Shown: positions 1 to 7,293 of the stretch, in pieces
Position numbering within the stretch: position 1 is the stretch's first letter
How the letters are laid out: each line of letters opens with the position of its first letter
Source: Clostridiales bacterium
GTDB lineage: Bacteria > Bacillota > Clostridia > UBA1381
Assembly: GCA_029219585.1 (NCBI GenBank)
Contig: JAQXTR010000062.1
Span: 58,219-122,218, forward strand
Length of the DNA: 64,000 nt
Direction: 5' to 3'
Notes under the pieces: generated by a model
What the model saw: only the letters and a program-made list of their open reading frames with translations
Told to the model about the DNA's origin: nothing
Database searches by the model: none
Translations under genes and position numbers: made by a program

Positions 1-130
1 TGTTATAGACCGCCATTCCCTCCTCATGTATTATGTACGTAAGAGGAATTTTCAGCACCGCACCCAGAACCTTAGATATGATATTTGCAATCATAAGTAC
101 CACCGCGCCTGATAAAAAAGATTTTTTCAC
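1..130 (-). CDS. Polysaccharide flippase, SpoVB/MurJ-like (N-terminal fragment)
   Basis: Only the first 43 codons lie in the window; the gene runs off the left edge. Reading starts at a GTG (codon at 130-128) preceded by a GGTGGTGA ribosome binding site. The peptide begins MKKSFLSGAVVLMIANIISK and continues into a hydrophobic helix with KVLGAVLKIPL and a YNI/EEGMAVYN stretch. This resembles the N-terminus of the SpoVB/MurJ branch of the MATE/MOP exporters, which flip lipid-linked cell-wall precursors across the membrane. It is divergent from aroA with about 90 bases between the starts. The family call rests on a short fragment. Confidence 0.6.
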   Translation of the reverse strand, partial: MKKSFLSGAVVLMIANIISKVLGAVLKIPLTYIIHEEGMAVYN

Positions 131-151
131 AATAAATCACCACCGAATATC

Positions 152-180
152 TTGTAATACATTAATATTTGTGGTATAAT
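152..180 (+). promoter_or_regulatory. Promoter of aroA
   Basis: A TTGTAA -35 element (152-157), 17-base spacer and perfect TATAAT -10 (175-180) lie 43 bases upstream of the aroA start, in the divergent intergenic region. Confidence 0.6.
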
Positions 181-222
181 CCAAATATACAATTTAATTT
201 TCGAAAGGAAAGATAATACATA

Positions 223-1488
223 ATGGATATAAGAAAAATGCGGAGCGTCCGCGGCGAAATAACGATTCCCGGTGATAAGTCAATCTCACACCGCGCCGTT
301 ATGCTCGGTTCGCTTGCCGACGGCATAACACATATAAGCGGATTTCTAAAGGGCGCTGACTGTCTTTCAACAATAGATTGTTTTCGCGCTATGGGAATAA
401 AAATTGATATTGACGGCAGCGATGTCACTGTTTACGGCAAAGGACTGCACGGGCTTAATAAGCCCCAAAAAACACTGTATACCGGCAACAGCGGCACGAC
501 TACCAGACTGCTTTGCGGGATACTTGCCGGACAGCCGTTTGATACAGATATAACCGGTGACGCATCTATATGCAAGCGTCCCATGGGACGGGTTACAAAG
601 CCGCTTTCGCTTATGGGAGCGGATATTGAAAACGAATACTGTCCGCTGCATATACACGGCACAAGACTTCACGGTATGGAATATAACATGACCGTTGCTT
701 CAGCTCAGGTAAAGACAGCCCTGATCCTTGCGGGTCTGTACGCTGAAGGTGATACGATAATTCATGAAATCGAAAAATCCCGTGACCACACAGAGCTTAT
801 GCTTGCGGCAATGGGAGCAAATCTCGAAACAAACGGACTTACGATTAAGGTAGGAAAAACAGATTTCTTAAAAGCGCAGGACATACTTGTACCCGGAGAT
901 ATATCCTCTGCCGCATTTTTCATAGTTCTGGGGGCAATCATGCCTGATTCGGAGATAATAATAAGAAATGTCGGAATTAATCCGACAAGAACAGGAATTA
1001 TAGATGTTATGCGGGCAATGGGCGCGAACATGGAGCTTATAAACGAGCATACTGCCGCAGGCGAGCCGGTTGCCGACATTGTAATCCGCAGCTCAGAGCT
1101 TCACGGTACGGAAATCGCCGGAGCTATCATCCCTCGGCTTATTGATGAGCTGCCGGTTATTGCCGCGGCTGCGGTGTTTGCCGAAGGAAAAACCGTTATA
1201 CGTGATGCGCAGGAGCTTAAGGTCAAGGAAACAAACCGCATAAGAGCAGTTGTGGATGAATTCCGAAAATGCGGTATAGACATTGAAGAAACCGCAGACG
1301 GAATGATTATAACAGGCGGTAAGCCTATACACGGCGCTGATTTTGCAGCCTACGGCGACCACCGCATGGCAATGAGTCTTGCAATCCTTTCTCAGCTTGC
1401 CGACGGTGAATCTACACTTGATGACAGCAGCTGCGTCGATGTAAGCTATCCCGGATTTTTTGAGGATTTTTACGGGCTCGAAAAATAA
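223..1488 (+). CDS. aroA: 3-phosphoshikimate 1-carboxyvinyltransferase (EPSP synthase)
   Basis: Transfers the enolpyruvyl group of PEP to shikimate-3-phosphate, the sixth step of the shikimate pathway, in the cytosol. The 421-residue length is normal. Visible signatures are PGDKSISHRA near residue 18, GNSGTTTRLL near 88, SAQVK, SRDHTELML, NPTR and, near the C-terminus, GDHRMAMSLAI. The combination GDKS, SAQxK, RxHxE and NxTR is the set used to separate class II EPSP synthases from the E. coli class I type; the substrate-loop glycine is present rather than the alanine of the Agrobacterium CP4 enzyme. The ATG at 223 follows a GAAAGGAAAG site. No other aro gene is adjacent, so it appears to be transcribed alone from its own promoter. 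Confidence 0.97.
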   Translation: MDIRKMRSVRGEITIPGDKSISHRAVMLGSLADGITHISGFLKGADCLSTIDCFRAMGIKIDIDGSDVTVYGKGLHGLNKPQKTLYTGNSGTTTRLLCGILAGQPFDTDITGDASICKRPMGRVTKPLSLMGADIENEYCPLHIHGTRLHGMEYNMTVASAQVKTALILAGLYAEGDTIIHEIEKSRDHTELMLAAMGANLETNGLTIKVGKTDFLKAQDILVPGDISSAAFFIVLGAIMPDSEIIIRNVGINPTRTGIIDVMRAMGANMELINEHTAAGEPVADIVIRSSELHGTEIAGAIIPRLIDELPVIAAAAVFAEGKTVIRDAQELKVKETNRIRAVVDEFRKCGIDIEETADGMIITGGKPIHGADFAAYGDHRMAMSLAILSQLADGESTLDDSSCVDVSYPGFFEDFYGLEK

Positions 1489-1512
1489 ACTCCTAAGCTG
1501 CGCCAAAGAACA

Positions 1513-1535
1513 AGGGACGGTCGCATTCCGTCCCT
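1513..1535. terminator. Hairpin between convergent aroA and apeB
   Basis: AGGGACGG (1513-1520) pairs with CCGTCCCT (1528-1535) around a 7-base loop, between two convergent stop codons. The T-tract is poor on both strands, so function as a bidirectional terminator is inferred from position. Confidence 0.55.
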
Positions 1536-1540
1536 CTCCG

Positions 1541-2845
1541 TTATCTAATCAACTCAAGCTGTCCGCCGCATCCGGCTTTTATTGTTGTGTTATAAAATTC
1601 CGTCAGCAGCTTTTCCATATATTCCGTATCCTTTGCCCCTGCGGTTTCATACGCGGAGTGCATCGCAAGCTGCGCCAATCCTATATCGGCAGACATCACT
1701 GATATGTGACGGTTCATGAGATTGCCGAGCGTTGAACCTCCGGCTATATCGCTGCGATTGTGATACTCCTGAACAGGTACTCCGGCACGCTCGGCAAGGG
1801 TTTTTACAAATGCCGCCGATACCGCATCTGTTGTATATCTGCCCGACGCATTGAATTTCAGCACCACACCGCCGTTTAAGGCAGGACGATTTATGGGATC
1901 GGCCTTTGCTGCATAGTTTGGATGCATCGCATGGGCATTATCAACCGACATAACAAAGCTTGACGCAAGACGGCGCATATATTCTGAACTGCTCACACCC
2001 AACGCTTCGTTAATTCTTACAATCACGTCATTGAAAAATGTTGATTCTGCTCCCTGACGTGTAAGTGAACCGGTTTCCTCATTATCAAATGCCGCATAAA
2101 TCCTCAGCATCTCATTTTTCTGCGAGGTTTTCATCGAATTGAGCAGCGCCGAAAGTGAGATATAAACATTTTCAAGATTGTCTATTCTTCCGCTTGCTAT
2201 AAATTCATTATCCGCGCCGAACACCGTTCCCTTTTCACGGTTATATAAATAAAGATCACAGCCCTTTATATTTTCCGATTTTACATCCGCCGTATCGGCA
2301 ATCAAATCAATCAGCTTTTTCTGCGCTCCCTCCGAACGCAGTATAGGCAGCATCTCGTTCTGTATGTTTGCCCGCTCCTCAGACCGTGCTTTTCCCATAT
2401 GAACTGCCAGCGACGGTATTACCGCAATATCACGGTCTATATTTACGAGAATTTCTTTTATTGTACCGCCTACCTCCGCTGCGATTCTTCCTGCAACAGA
2501 AAGCGGTCTGTCAAACCACGTCTCACGTGCCATGCCGCCATAGCCCTCAATATTGAGACGAATTAAACCGTTTATCCCCGTCAGCTCCGGTGAGGCTTTA
2601 AGCTTAAAGGACGGTGAATCCGTATGGGACGCACACACGCAAAGTCCCGCATAATTACACAACGGCACCTCAAAGGCTATTATTGATGAGCCGTTGCGCA
2701 TTACAAAATATCTGCCGCCTTTTTGCAGCTTCCATTCCTCAAATTCGTATAGTTCTTCAAAGCCGTTTTTCATCAGTATACTCTTCACGTTTGCCGCAGC
2801 GTGGAATGCCGTAGGCGATACGTTTATAAAATCTATTACTTTCAT
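1541..2845 (-). CDS. apeB: M18 family aminopeptidase
   Basis: A 434-residue metallo-aminopeptidase of family M18 (aspartyl aminopeptidase type), which removes N-terminal residues from peptides in the cytosol. The expected zinc-site landmarks are all present in order: SHTDSPSFKLK near residue 95, GRIDNLEN near 240, FDNEETGS near 270, and SADIGLAQLAMHSAYE near 405 carrying the last histidine ligand. Its ATG begins directly after the stop codon of the upstream radical SAM gene, and its ribosome binding site AAGGAG lies inside the end of that gene, so the two are probably translationally coupled. The physiological substrate cannot be read from the sequence. Confidence 0.93.
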   Translation of the reverse strand: MKVIDFINVSPTAFHAAANVKSILMKNGFEELYEFEEWKLQKGGRYFVMRNGSSIIAFEVPLCNYAGLCVCASHTDSPSFKLKASPELTGINGLIRLNIEGYGGMARETWFDRPLSVAGRIAAEVGGTIKEILVNIDRDIAVIPSLAVHMGKARSEERANIQNEMLPILRSEGAQKKLIDLIADTADVKSENIKGCDLYLYNREKGTVFGADNEFIASGRIDNLENVYISLSALLNSMKTSQKNEMLRIYAAFDNEETGSLTRQGAESTFFNDVIVRINEALGVSSSEYMRRLASSFVMSVDNAHAMHPNYAAKADPINRPALNGGVVLKFNASGRYTTDAVSAAFVKTLAERAGVPVQEYHNRSDIAGGSTLGNLMNRHISVMSADIGLAQLAMHSAYETAGAKDTEYMEKLLTEFYNTTIKAGCGGQLELIR

Positions 2846-3463
2846 TTACTGTCGCTCCTTATAATCCTCAAACGGTCTTATTCTGTACGTCACGCCGAGT
2901 CTTTGACAAATCTCCGAGCACTGCCGCTCTTCTTCCTTTGTTATGGTCGTAGCAACAGTTGAAAGAATAACCCTTCCGACATATTTTTTTACCTCTCCGG
3001 CAAATTCCAGCATTGCGTCAAATGAATCTATACCATATCTGCATTTTGTTATTTCATAATAACGCTCTTTGTTCGGCGTGTTAAGGCTTATTGAAACAAC
3101 ATCTATTCTTCCCTCAAAGTCCGGCGCCGTATTTTTATCCCATATGAGATTTGCCATACCGTTTGTGTTTATTCTTATCGGCAGCTTTGTTATTGTTCTC
3201 AGAAAATCACATACATTGAAAATATCATATAATCTTTCCGACGGCTCTCCGAAGCCGCAGAACACGATCTCATCATACTTTGAAAGATCGCGCTTTCTAA
3301 ACTCCTCAATTACCTCCTCTACCGAAGGCTCACGTTCAAGCCAAAGGTCGCCGTAAAGGCTTTTGCTTCCCTTCTCCTGTCTTAAACAGAATGAACAGGC
3401 GCACGGGCATCTGTTTGTCATATTTACATACAGACCTTTATGAACCTCATACAAAATTGTCAT
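2846..3463 (-). CDS. Radical SAM protein, TatD-associated type
   Basis: A 205-residue small radical SAM enzyme. The 4Fe-4S/SAM motif is in NMTNRCPCACSFCLR, where the CxxxCxxC spacing is fulfilled with an additional cysteine inside. GFGEPSERL is the glycine-rich strand of the SAM site. The size and NxTNRCPC signature fit the TatD-linked radical SAM subfamily, whose reaction is unknown; no TatD nuclease gene is next to it here. The start at 3463 was chosen because a GAAAGGAGT site lies 7 bases upstream; an in-frame extension to 3502 has no such site. The gene is followed without a gap by apeB. Its promoter region is shared with the LexA boxes described below. Confidence 0.85.
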   Translation of the reverse strand: MTILYEVHKGLYVNMTNRCPCACSFCLRQEKGSKSLYGDLWLEREPSVEEVIEEFRKRDLSKYDEIVFCGFGEPSERLYDIFNVCDFLRTITKLPIRINTNGMANLIWDKNTAPDFEGRIDVVSISLNTPNKERYYEITKCRYGIDSFDAMLEFAGEVKKYVGRVILSTVATTITKEEERQCSEICQRLGVTYRIRPFEDYKERQ

Positions 3464-3552
3464 TTTATTACTCCTTTCAGTCCCGTTTATATCCCTCATC
3501 AAATTTTTTGCAGAATTTCGTTCTTTTTATGGGACAATTCTCAAAAAAGGAC

Positions 3553-3609
3553 TTGCATTTTAAAAAAAATTATGTTATAATACGAACAGATGTTCGGAAC
3601 AAATGTTCG
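3553..3609 (+). promoter_or_regulatory. SOS promoter with two overlapping LexA boxes
   Basis: TTGCAT (3553-3558), 17-base spacer and TATAAT (3576-3581) form a strong sigma-A promoter. One base later come CGAACAGATGTTCG (3583-3596) and GGAACAAATGTTCG (3596-3609). Both match the Gram-positive LexA/DinR consensus CGAAC-N4-GTTCG closely (the first has no mismatch in the GAAC...GTTC half sites). They overlap by one base and cover the expected transcription start, so LexA should repress tightly. On the minus strand TTGTTC-N17-TATAAC overlaps the same boxes and could serve the divergent radical SAM gene. Confidence 0.85.
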
Positions 3610-3648
3610 TTCCGCTAGCATATTTCTTACAGAAAGGAACTTATAAGC

Positions 3649-3798
3649 ATGGAACCATATACTTACTTTATAATAGCTGTAATTTTATTATTAATATCAT
3701 TCGGAGCATCTGCCCCGGTCGCGGCATCCGCAACGCTTGCGGTTTCTGTGATTATGTTTGCCGGCGGACTGCTCACAAAGCTTGTACTGCGCCGATAA
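3649..3798 (+). CDS. Small SOS-regulated membrane peptide (49 aa)
   Basis: An unrecognised 49-residue protein. It starts at an ATG with AAAGGA 10 bases upstream and begins MEPYTYFIIAVILLLISF, giving one hydrophobic helix from about residue 5 to 22. A second apolar stretch, VSVIMFAGGLL, spans about residues 32-42, and the protein ends in a basic tail KLVLRR. It therefore looks like a membrane-inserted peptide with positive charge at the C-terminus. It sits directly behind the double LexA box and has no other gene before the next promoter at 3944. By analogy with other SOS-induced small membrane proteins (cell-division inhibitors such as YneA, or TisB-like toxins) it may halt division or alter the membrane after DNA damage; that is inference. 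YneA's LysM domain is absent. Confidence 0.75.
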   Translation: MEPYTYFIIAVILLLISFGASAPVAASATLAVSVIMFAGGLLTKLVLRR

Positions 3799-3943
3799 AA
3801 AAGCTTCGGAATTCCTCCGTCGGCGCTGTACGGCTGTTTTGCACTTACGTATACCGTATCTCAAAACAAACTATATTATACTACCCTGTTATTCAAATTT
3901 CAAGCTTTTTTCACAAAATTATATTGCTCCGGCTGTATTATTA

Positions 3944-3972
3944 TTGCATTCGGGGCTTTTTTATGCTATAAT
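3944..3972 (+). promoter_or_regulatory. Promoter of the ECF transporter genes
   Basis: TTGCAT (3944-3949), 17-base spacer, TATAAT (3967-3972), 43 bases before the ATPase start. The remaining bases between 3799 and 3943 hold no recognisable gene. Confidence 0.7.
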
Positions 3973-4015
3973 CTATCAGAGCTTGGTTCTCGAAATTTAC
4001 AAGGTGATATTAATT

Positions 4016-5716
4016 ATGATAGAAATAAACAGTCTGACCCGCACATTCAGCGGTGAGATGATTCTTGACGGAATAAATCTGAACATAGAGAAAGGATCTT
4101 TCACGGCAATTCTGGGAAGAAACGGTTCGGGAAAATCTACGCTTGCAAAGCATCTTAACGCCATCCTCATACCTGAGAACGGTGATGTTTTTGTTGACGG
4201 AATCAATACAAAGAATGAACAAAAAATATTCGATGTTCGCGAACGTGTGGGAATGGTATTCCAGAATCCCGAATCCCAGGCTGTCGCATCAATCGTTGAG
4301 GATGACACAGCCTTTGCTCCGGAAAACTTAGGTCTTTCTGAGGATGAAATTCTGCGCCGTGTTGAATACGCGCTTGATGCCGCCGGAATTTCACATCTGC
4401 GTCACAGAGCAATAAATACATTGTCCGGCGGGCAGAAGCAGCTTGCGGCAGTGTCGGGAATACTCGCAATGCGTCCGGAATATATGGTGTTTGACGAGGG
4501 AACCTCAATGCTTGATCCGCTGGCAAGAAAGCGCATTATTGACTGCGTTATGCGGCTTAAAAATGAATTTGGAATAAGTATTATATGGATAACACATTAT
4601 ATGGAGGAGGCAGCTGCCGCAGACCGCGTTATTGTACTGGATAACGGACATATTACAGCAGACGGCACACCCGCTGAAATTTTCTCGGATTACGAGCTGA
4701 TTTCACACTCAGGGCTTGATATACCTCAATGCACCCGTCTTTGTCTTATGCTGAGAAAAAGCGGTCTGCATATTCCGTATATTGCCCCGGATATAAACAC
4801 ATGCGCAAAACAGATTGCAAAATCGGTCAGCGGAAAATTCTCTCCTTCAGAGACTTTCTGCGAAACAAAGCCGCAATACAGAATATCGCTGAAGAATATT
4901 TCATACTCCTATTCCTCACCCGCCGGCAGAACAGATGCCGTTTCACACATTACAGAGGATATAAGCACAGGAATTACGGCTGTAATAGGACGCACAGGAA
5001 GCGGAAAATCCACGCTTGCGGAAATCATCGCAGGTATAACCGAACCGGACAGCGGCTTCGTCACGATTGACGACAGACCGTTAAAGGAATGCACCAAAGA
5101 AATCGGTATGGTATTTCAAAATCCGGAATATCAGCTGTTTGCCGAAACGATATATGAAGATATAGCATACGGTCCTAAAAATCTCGGACTGACCGGAAAT
5201 GTGCTTGATGCTCGTGTAAAAGAGGCGGCAGAGCTGACAGGTCTTACGCAAAAACAGCTTGAAGCAGCCCCATATGAGCTTTCCGGCGGTCAGAAGCGTC
5301 TTGCGGCGCTTGCCGGAATTCTTGCAATGGAGCCGTCTGTTCTTGTTCTTGACGAGCCTGCAGCAGGGCTTGACCCTATCGGCAGACAGCATATATTTTC
5401 AATTCTTAATAAATTGAAACAAGTCCGACATAACATGACAATTATTTTTGTAACGCATTCTATGGAAGATGCCGCTCAATATGCGGATGACATAATGGTT
5501 CTTTGTAACGGCAGCGCAGCCGCTCACGGAACACCTCATGAAATTTTTACAAACGAAAAACTGCTTGCCGAATGCGGGCTTGACAGCCCCGAAATGTCAA
5601 AGCTCTCCTCCGCGCTCAGAAGCTTCGGAGCAGACATCGGTGCGGCGCTCACGGTGCAGGAGGCTCACAATGCGGTTATGAGTATTGCGAAGGGAGGCTC
5701 CGGTGATGCTTCGTGA
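4016..5716 (+). CDS. ECF transporter ATPase, fused EcfA1-EcfA2
   Basis: A 566-residue cytoplasmic ATPase carrying two complete ABC domains in one chain. Domain 1 has Walker A GRNGSGKST (~34-42), VFQNPESQ Q-loop, LSGGQKQLA signature (~135) and MVFDEGTSML. Domain 2 has GRTGSGKST (~325), VFQNPEYQLFAETIYED, LSGGQKRLA (~421) and VLDEPAAGLDP. In energy-coupling-factor vitamin importers these normally are two proteins, EcfA1 and EcfA2. The AxxEN/YGPKNLG coupling segments are typical of this family. Start ATG 4016 has AAGGTGA upstream; a longer in-frame reading from 3758 lacks a site and covers the promoter. It overlaps ecfT by 11 bases. The S-component that would define the vitamin is not in the window. 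Confidence 0.92.
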   Translation: MIEINSLTRTFSGEMILDGINLNIEKGSFTAILGRNGSGKSTLAKHLNAILIPENGDVFVDGINTKNEQKIFDVRERVGMVFQNPESQAVASIVEDDTAFAPENLGLSEDEILRRVEYALDAAGISHLRHRAINTLSGGQKQLAAVSGILAMRPEYMVFDEGTSMLDPLARKRIIDCVMRLKNEFGISIIWITHYMEEAAAADRVIVLDNGHITADGTPAEIFSDYELISHSGLDIPQCTRLCLMLRKSGLHIPYIAPDINTCAKQIAKSVSGKFSPSETFCETKPQYRISLKNISYSYSSPAGRTDAVSHITEDISTGITAVIGRTGSGKSTLAEIIAGITEPDSGFVTIDDRPLKECTKEIGMVFQNPEYQLFAETIYEDIAYGPKNLGLTGNVLDARVKEAAELTGLTQKQLEAAPYELSGGQKRLAALAGILAMEPSVLVLDEPAAGLDPIGRQHIFSILNKLKQVRHNMTIIFVTHSMEDAAQYADDIMVLCNGSAAAHGTPHEIFTNEKLLAECGLDSPEMSKLSSALRSFGADIGAALTVQEAHNAVMSIAKGGSGDAS

Positions 5717-6503
5717 TATTACCATAGGACGTTATATAAATACCCTCTCACCGCTGCACCGCGCAGATGCAAGAACAAAAATATTGGCAGCGGTCGCCTA
5801 TTCGGTTGCGGTCCTTGCAGTAAAGAGCTATATCGGAATGGGACTTGTATTAATATTTACGGTGACTGCGGCTGCTGCTTCAAAAATACCTGCCGTCTAT
5901 ATGCTTAAAGGTCTTAAACCGCTGCGTCTGTTTATGCTGTTTACATTTATAACAGTTTTTTTCACGGGAAGCGGCGACCCGATATGGCAATGGCATATAT
6001 TTAAAATAACGGAAAACGGCATCCACAATTCAATAATGGTTACGCTGCGATTTATCTTCTTTGTTTCCGGTACCTCGCTTCTTACGCTTACAACACCGCC
6101 CATAGCGCTTACAGACGGACTTGCGCGGATCATGAAGCCCCTTAAGACGGTTAAGGCTCCGGTTGACGACATTGTGATGATCATATCCGTAACCCTACGC
6201 TTCATCCCCCTTTTCGCAGATGAGGCAGAGCGCATTATGAAGGCACAGCGTGCGCGCGGAGCAAACTTTTCCGGAGGCGGATTTATCGCAAAAGCAAAAG
6301 CAATCATCCCTGTTACAATCCCGCTTTTTATAAGTGTATTCAGACATGCGGACGAGCTGGCTCTCGCTATGGACTCCCGCTGCTACGGCAAAGGCACAAG
6401 AAAACCGCTGAAAAAGACGCATTTCGGAAAAACAGATGCTGTTATTGCGATTATTACAATAATATTTTGTATTTTTTCCGTAATTATTGGATTTTTGGAT
6501 TGA
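5706..6503 (+). CDS. ecfT: ECF transporter transmembrane component EcfT
   Basis: A 265-residue integral membrane protein with several hydrophobic helices. It has the two coupling motifs of EcfT in cytoplasmic loops: AQRARGANF near residue 182 and MDSRCYGKG near 222, which touch the ATPase pair and transmit ATP hydrolysis to the substrate-binding S-component. Start at 5706 has GGAGG 5 bases upstream and overlaps the end of the fused ATPase gene, so the two are translationally coupled. It is followed by truA, the gene order seen at the ecfA1-ecfA2-ecfT-truA locus of many Firmicutes. Confidence 0.92.
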   Translation: MLRDITIGRYINTLSPLHRADARTKILAAVAYSVAVLAVKSYIGMGLVLIFTVTAAAASKIPAVYMLKGLKPLRLFMLFTFITVFFTGSGDPIWQWHIFKITENGIHNSIMVTLRFIFFVSGTSLLTLTTPPIALTDGLARIMKPLKTVKAPVDDIVMIISVTLRFIPLFADEAERIMKAQRARGANFSGGGFIAKAKAIIPVTIPLFISVFRHADELALAMDSRCYGKGTRKPLKKTHFGKTDAVIAIITIIFCIFSVIIGFLD

Positions 6504-6528
6504 ATTTTGCCGATTATTATGATACAAT
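6500..6528 (+). promoter_or_regulatory. Promoter candidate of truA
   Basis: TTGAAT (6500-6505), 17-base spacer, TACAAT (6523-6528). It begins inside the last codons of ecfT, so truA can also be read through from the ECF operon. Confidence 0.5.
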
Positions 6529-6561
6529 AATAGAATAGTGTAATATGAGGTTTAAAAAGCT

Positions 6562-7293
6562 ATGAATATAAAACTGTTTTTACAATTTGACGGCACAAAT
6601 TATCACGGCTGGCAGATACAGTCCAACGCTGTCACTGTTCAGCAGACGCTTGCCGAGGCATTGAGGGCAATTACACACGAGGATATTATCCCCTGCGGCT
6701 GCGGCAGAACAGATGCCGGAGTTCATGCCTCAGGATATGTTTGCAGCTTTAAAACATCCTCATCAATTCCTCCCGACAGATTCCCTTACGCGCTTAACGC
6801 GCAGCTGCCGGAGGACATAATATGCACAGGCGCGGAAACGGCTTCGGAGGATTTCACCGCCAACCGATCCGCCAAAGGAAAAACATACCGTTATACAATT
6901 GATAACGGAGAGTTCCCCGATGTCTTTTCATCACGCTATTCATGGCATTACAGGCATCAGCTTGACACAGACGCTATGAAGCAGGCAGCTCACGCATTTA
7001 TCGGCACTCATGATTTCATCGGCTTCGCCGCAAGCGGATTTACCGTAAAAACCACGATTCGCACGATCCATGCGCTGGAGATTGAAAAGCACGGTAATAT
7101 TATAACAATAGATGTTACCGGAAACGGATTTCTTTATAATATGGTTAGAATAATAACGGGTACTCTCGTCTATGCGGGAGCGGGAAGAATTAACCCTTCC
7201 GATATGCCCGGAATAATAGCTTCACACTGCCGGGACAGAGCCGGAATTACCGCTCCGGCAAAAGGCTTATGTCTCAAGGAGGTATTTTATTAA
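6562..7293 (+). CDS. truA: tRNA pseudouridine(38-40) synthase
   Basis: Isomerises uridine to pseudouridine at positions 38-40 in the anticodon arm of tRNAs. The 243-residue length is standard. The N-terminus FLQFDGTNYHGWQIQ and the catalytic-aspartate motif CGRTDAGVHA (~residues 49-58) are diagnostic, with GKTYRY and a C-terminal GNGFLYNMVRIITGTL helix also conserved. ATG 6562 follows GAGGTTT. The stop codon overlaps the ATG of the next gene (TAATG), tying expression to the downstream membrane protein. Confidence 0.97.
   Translation: MNIKLFLQFDGTNYHGWQIQSNAVTVQQTLAEALRAITHEDIIPCGCGRTDAGVHASGYVCSFKTSSSIPPDRFPYALNAQLPEDIICTGAETASEDFTANRSAKGKTYRYTIDNGEFPDVFSSRYSWHYRHQLDTDAMKQAAHAFIGTHDFIGFAASGFTVKTTIRTIHALEIEKHGNIITIDVTGNGFLYNMVRIITGTLVYAGAGRINPSDMPGIIASHCRDRAGITAPAKGLCLKEVFY

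Noticed and set aside
1093..1506. 137-codon minus-strand frame opposite aroA
   Set aside because: Antisense to conserved EPSP synthase sequence, no ribosome site, and Cys/His-rich composition typical of shadow frames.
3758..4015. N-terminal extension of the fused ECF ATPase
   Set aside because: It overlaps the SOS peptide gene and the ATPase promoter and lacks a ribosome site; the family starts at MIEINSLTRTF.
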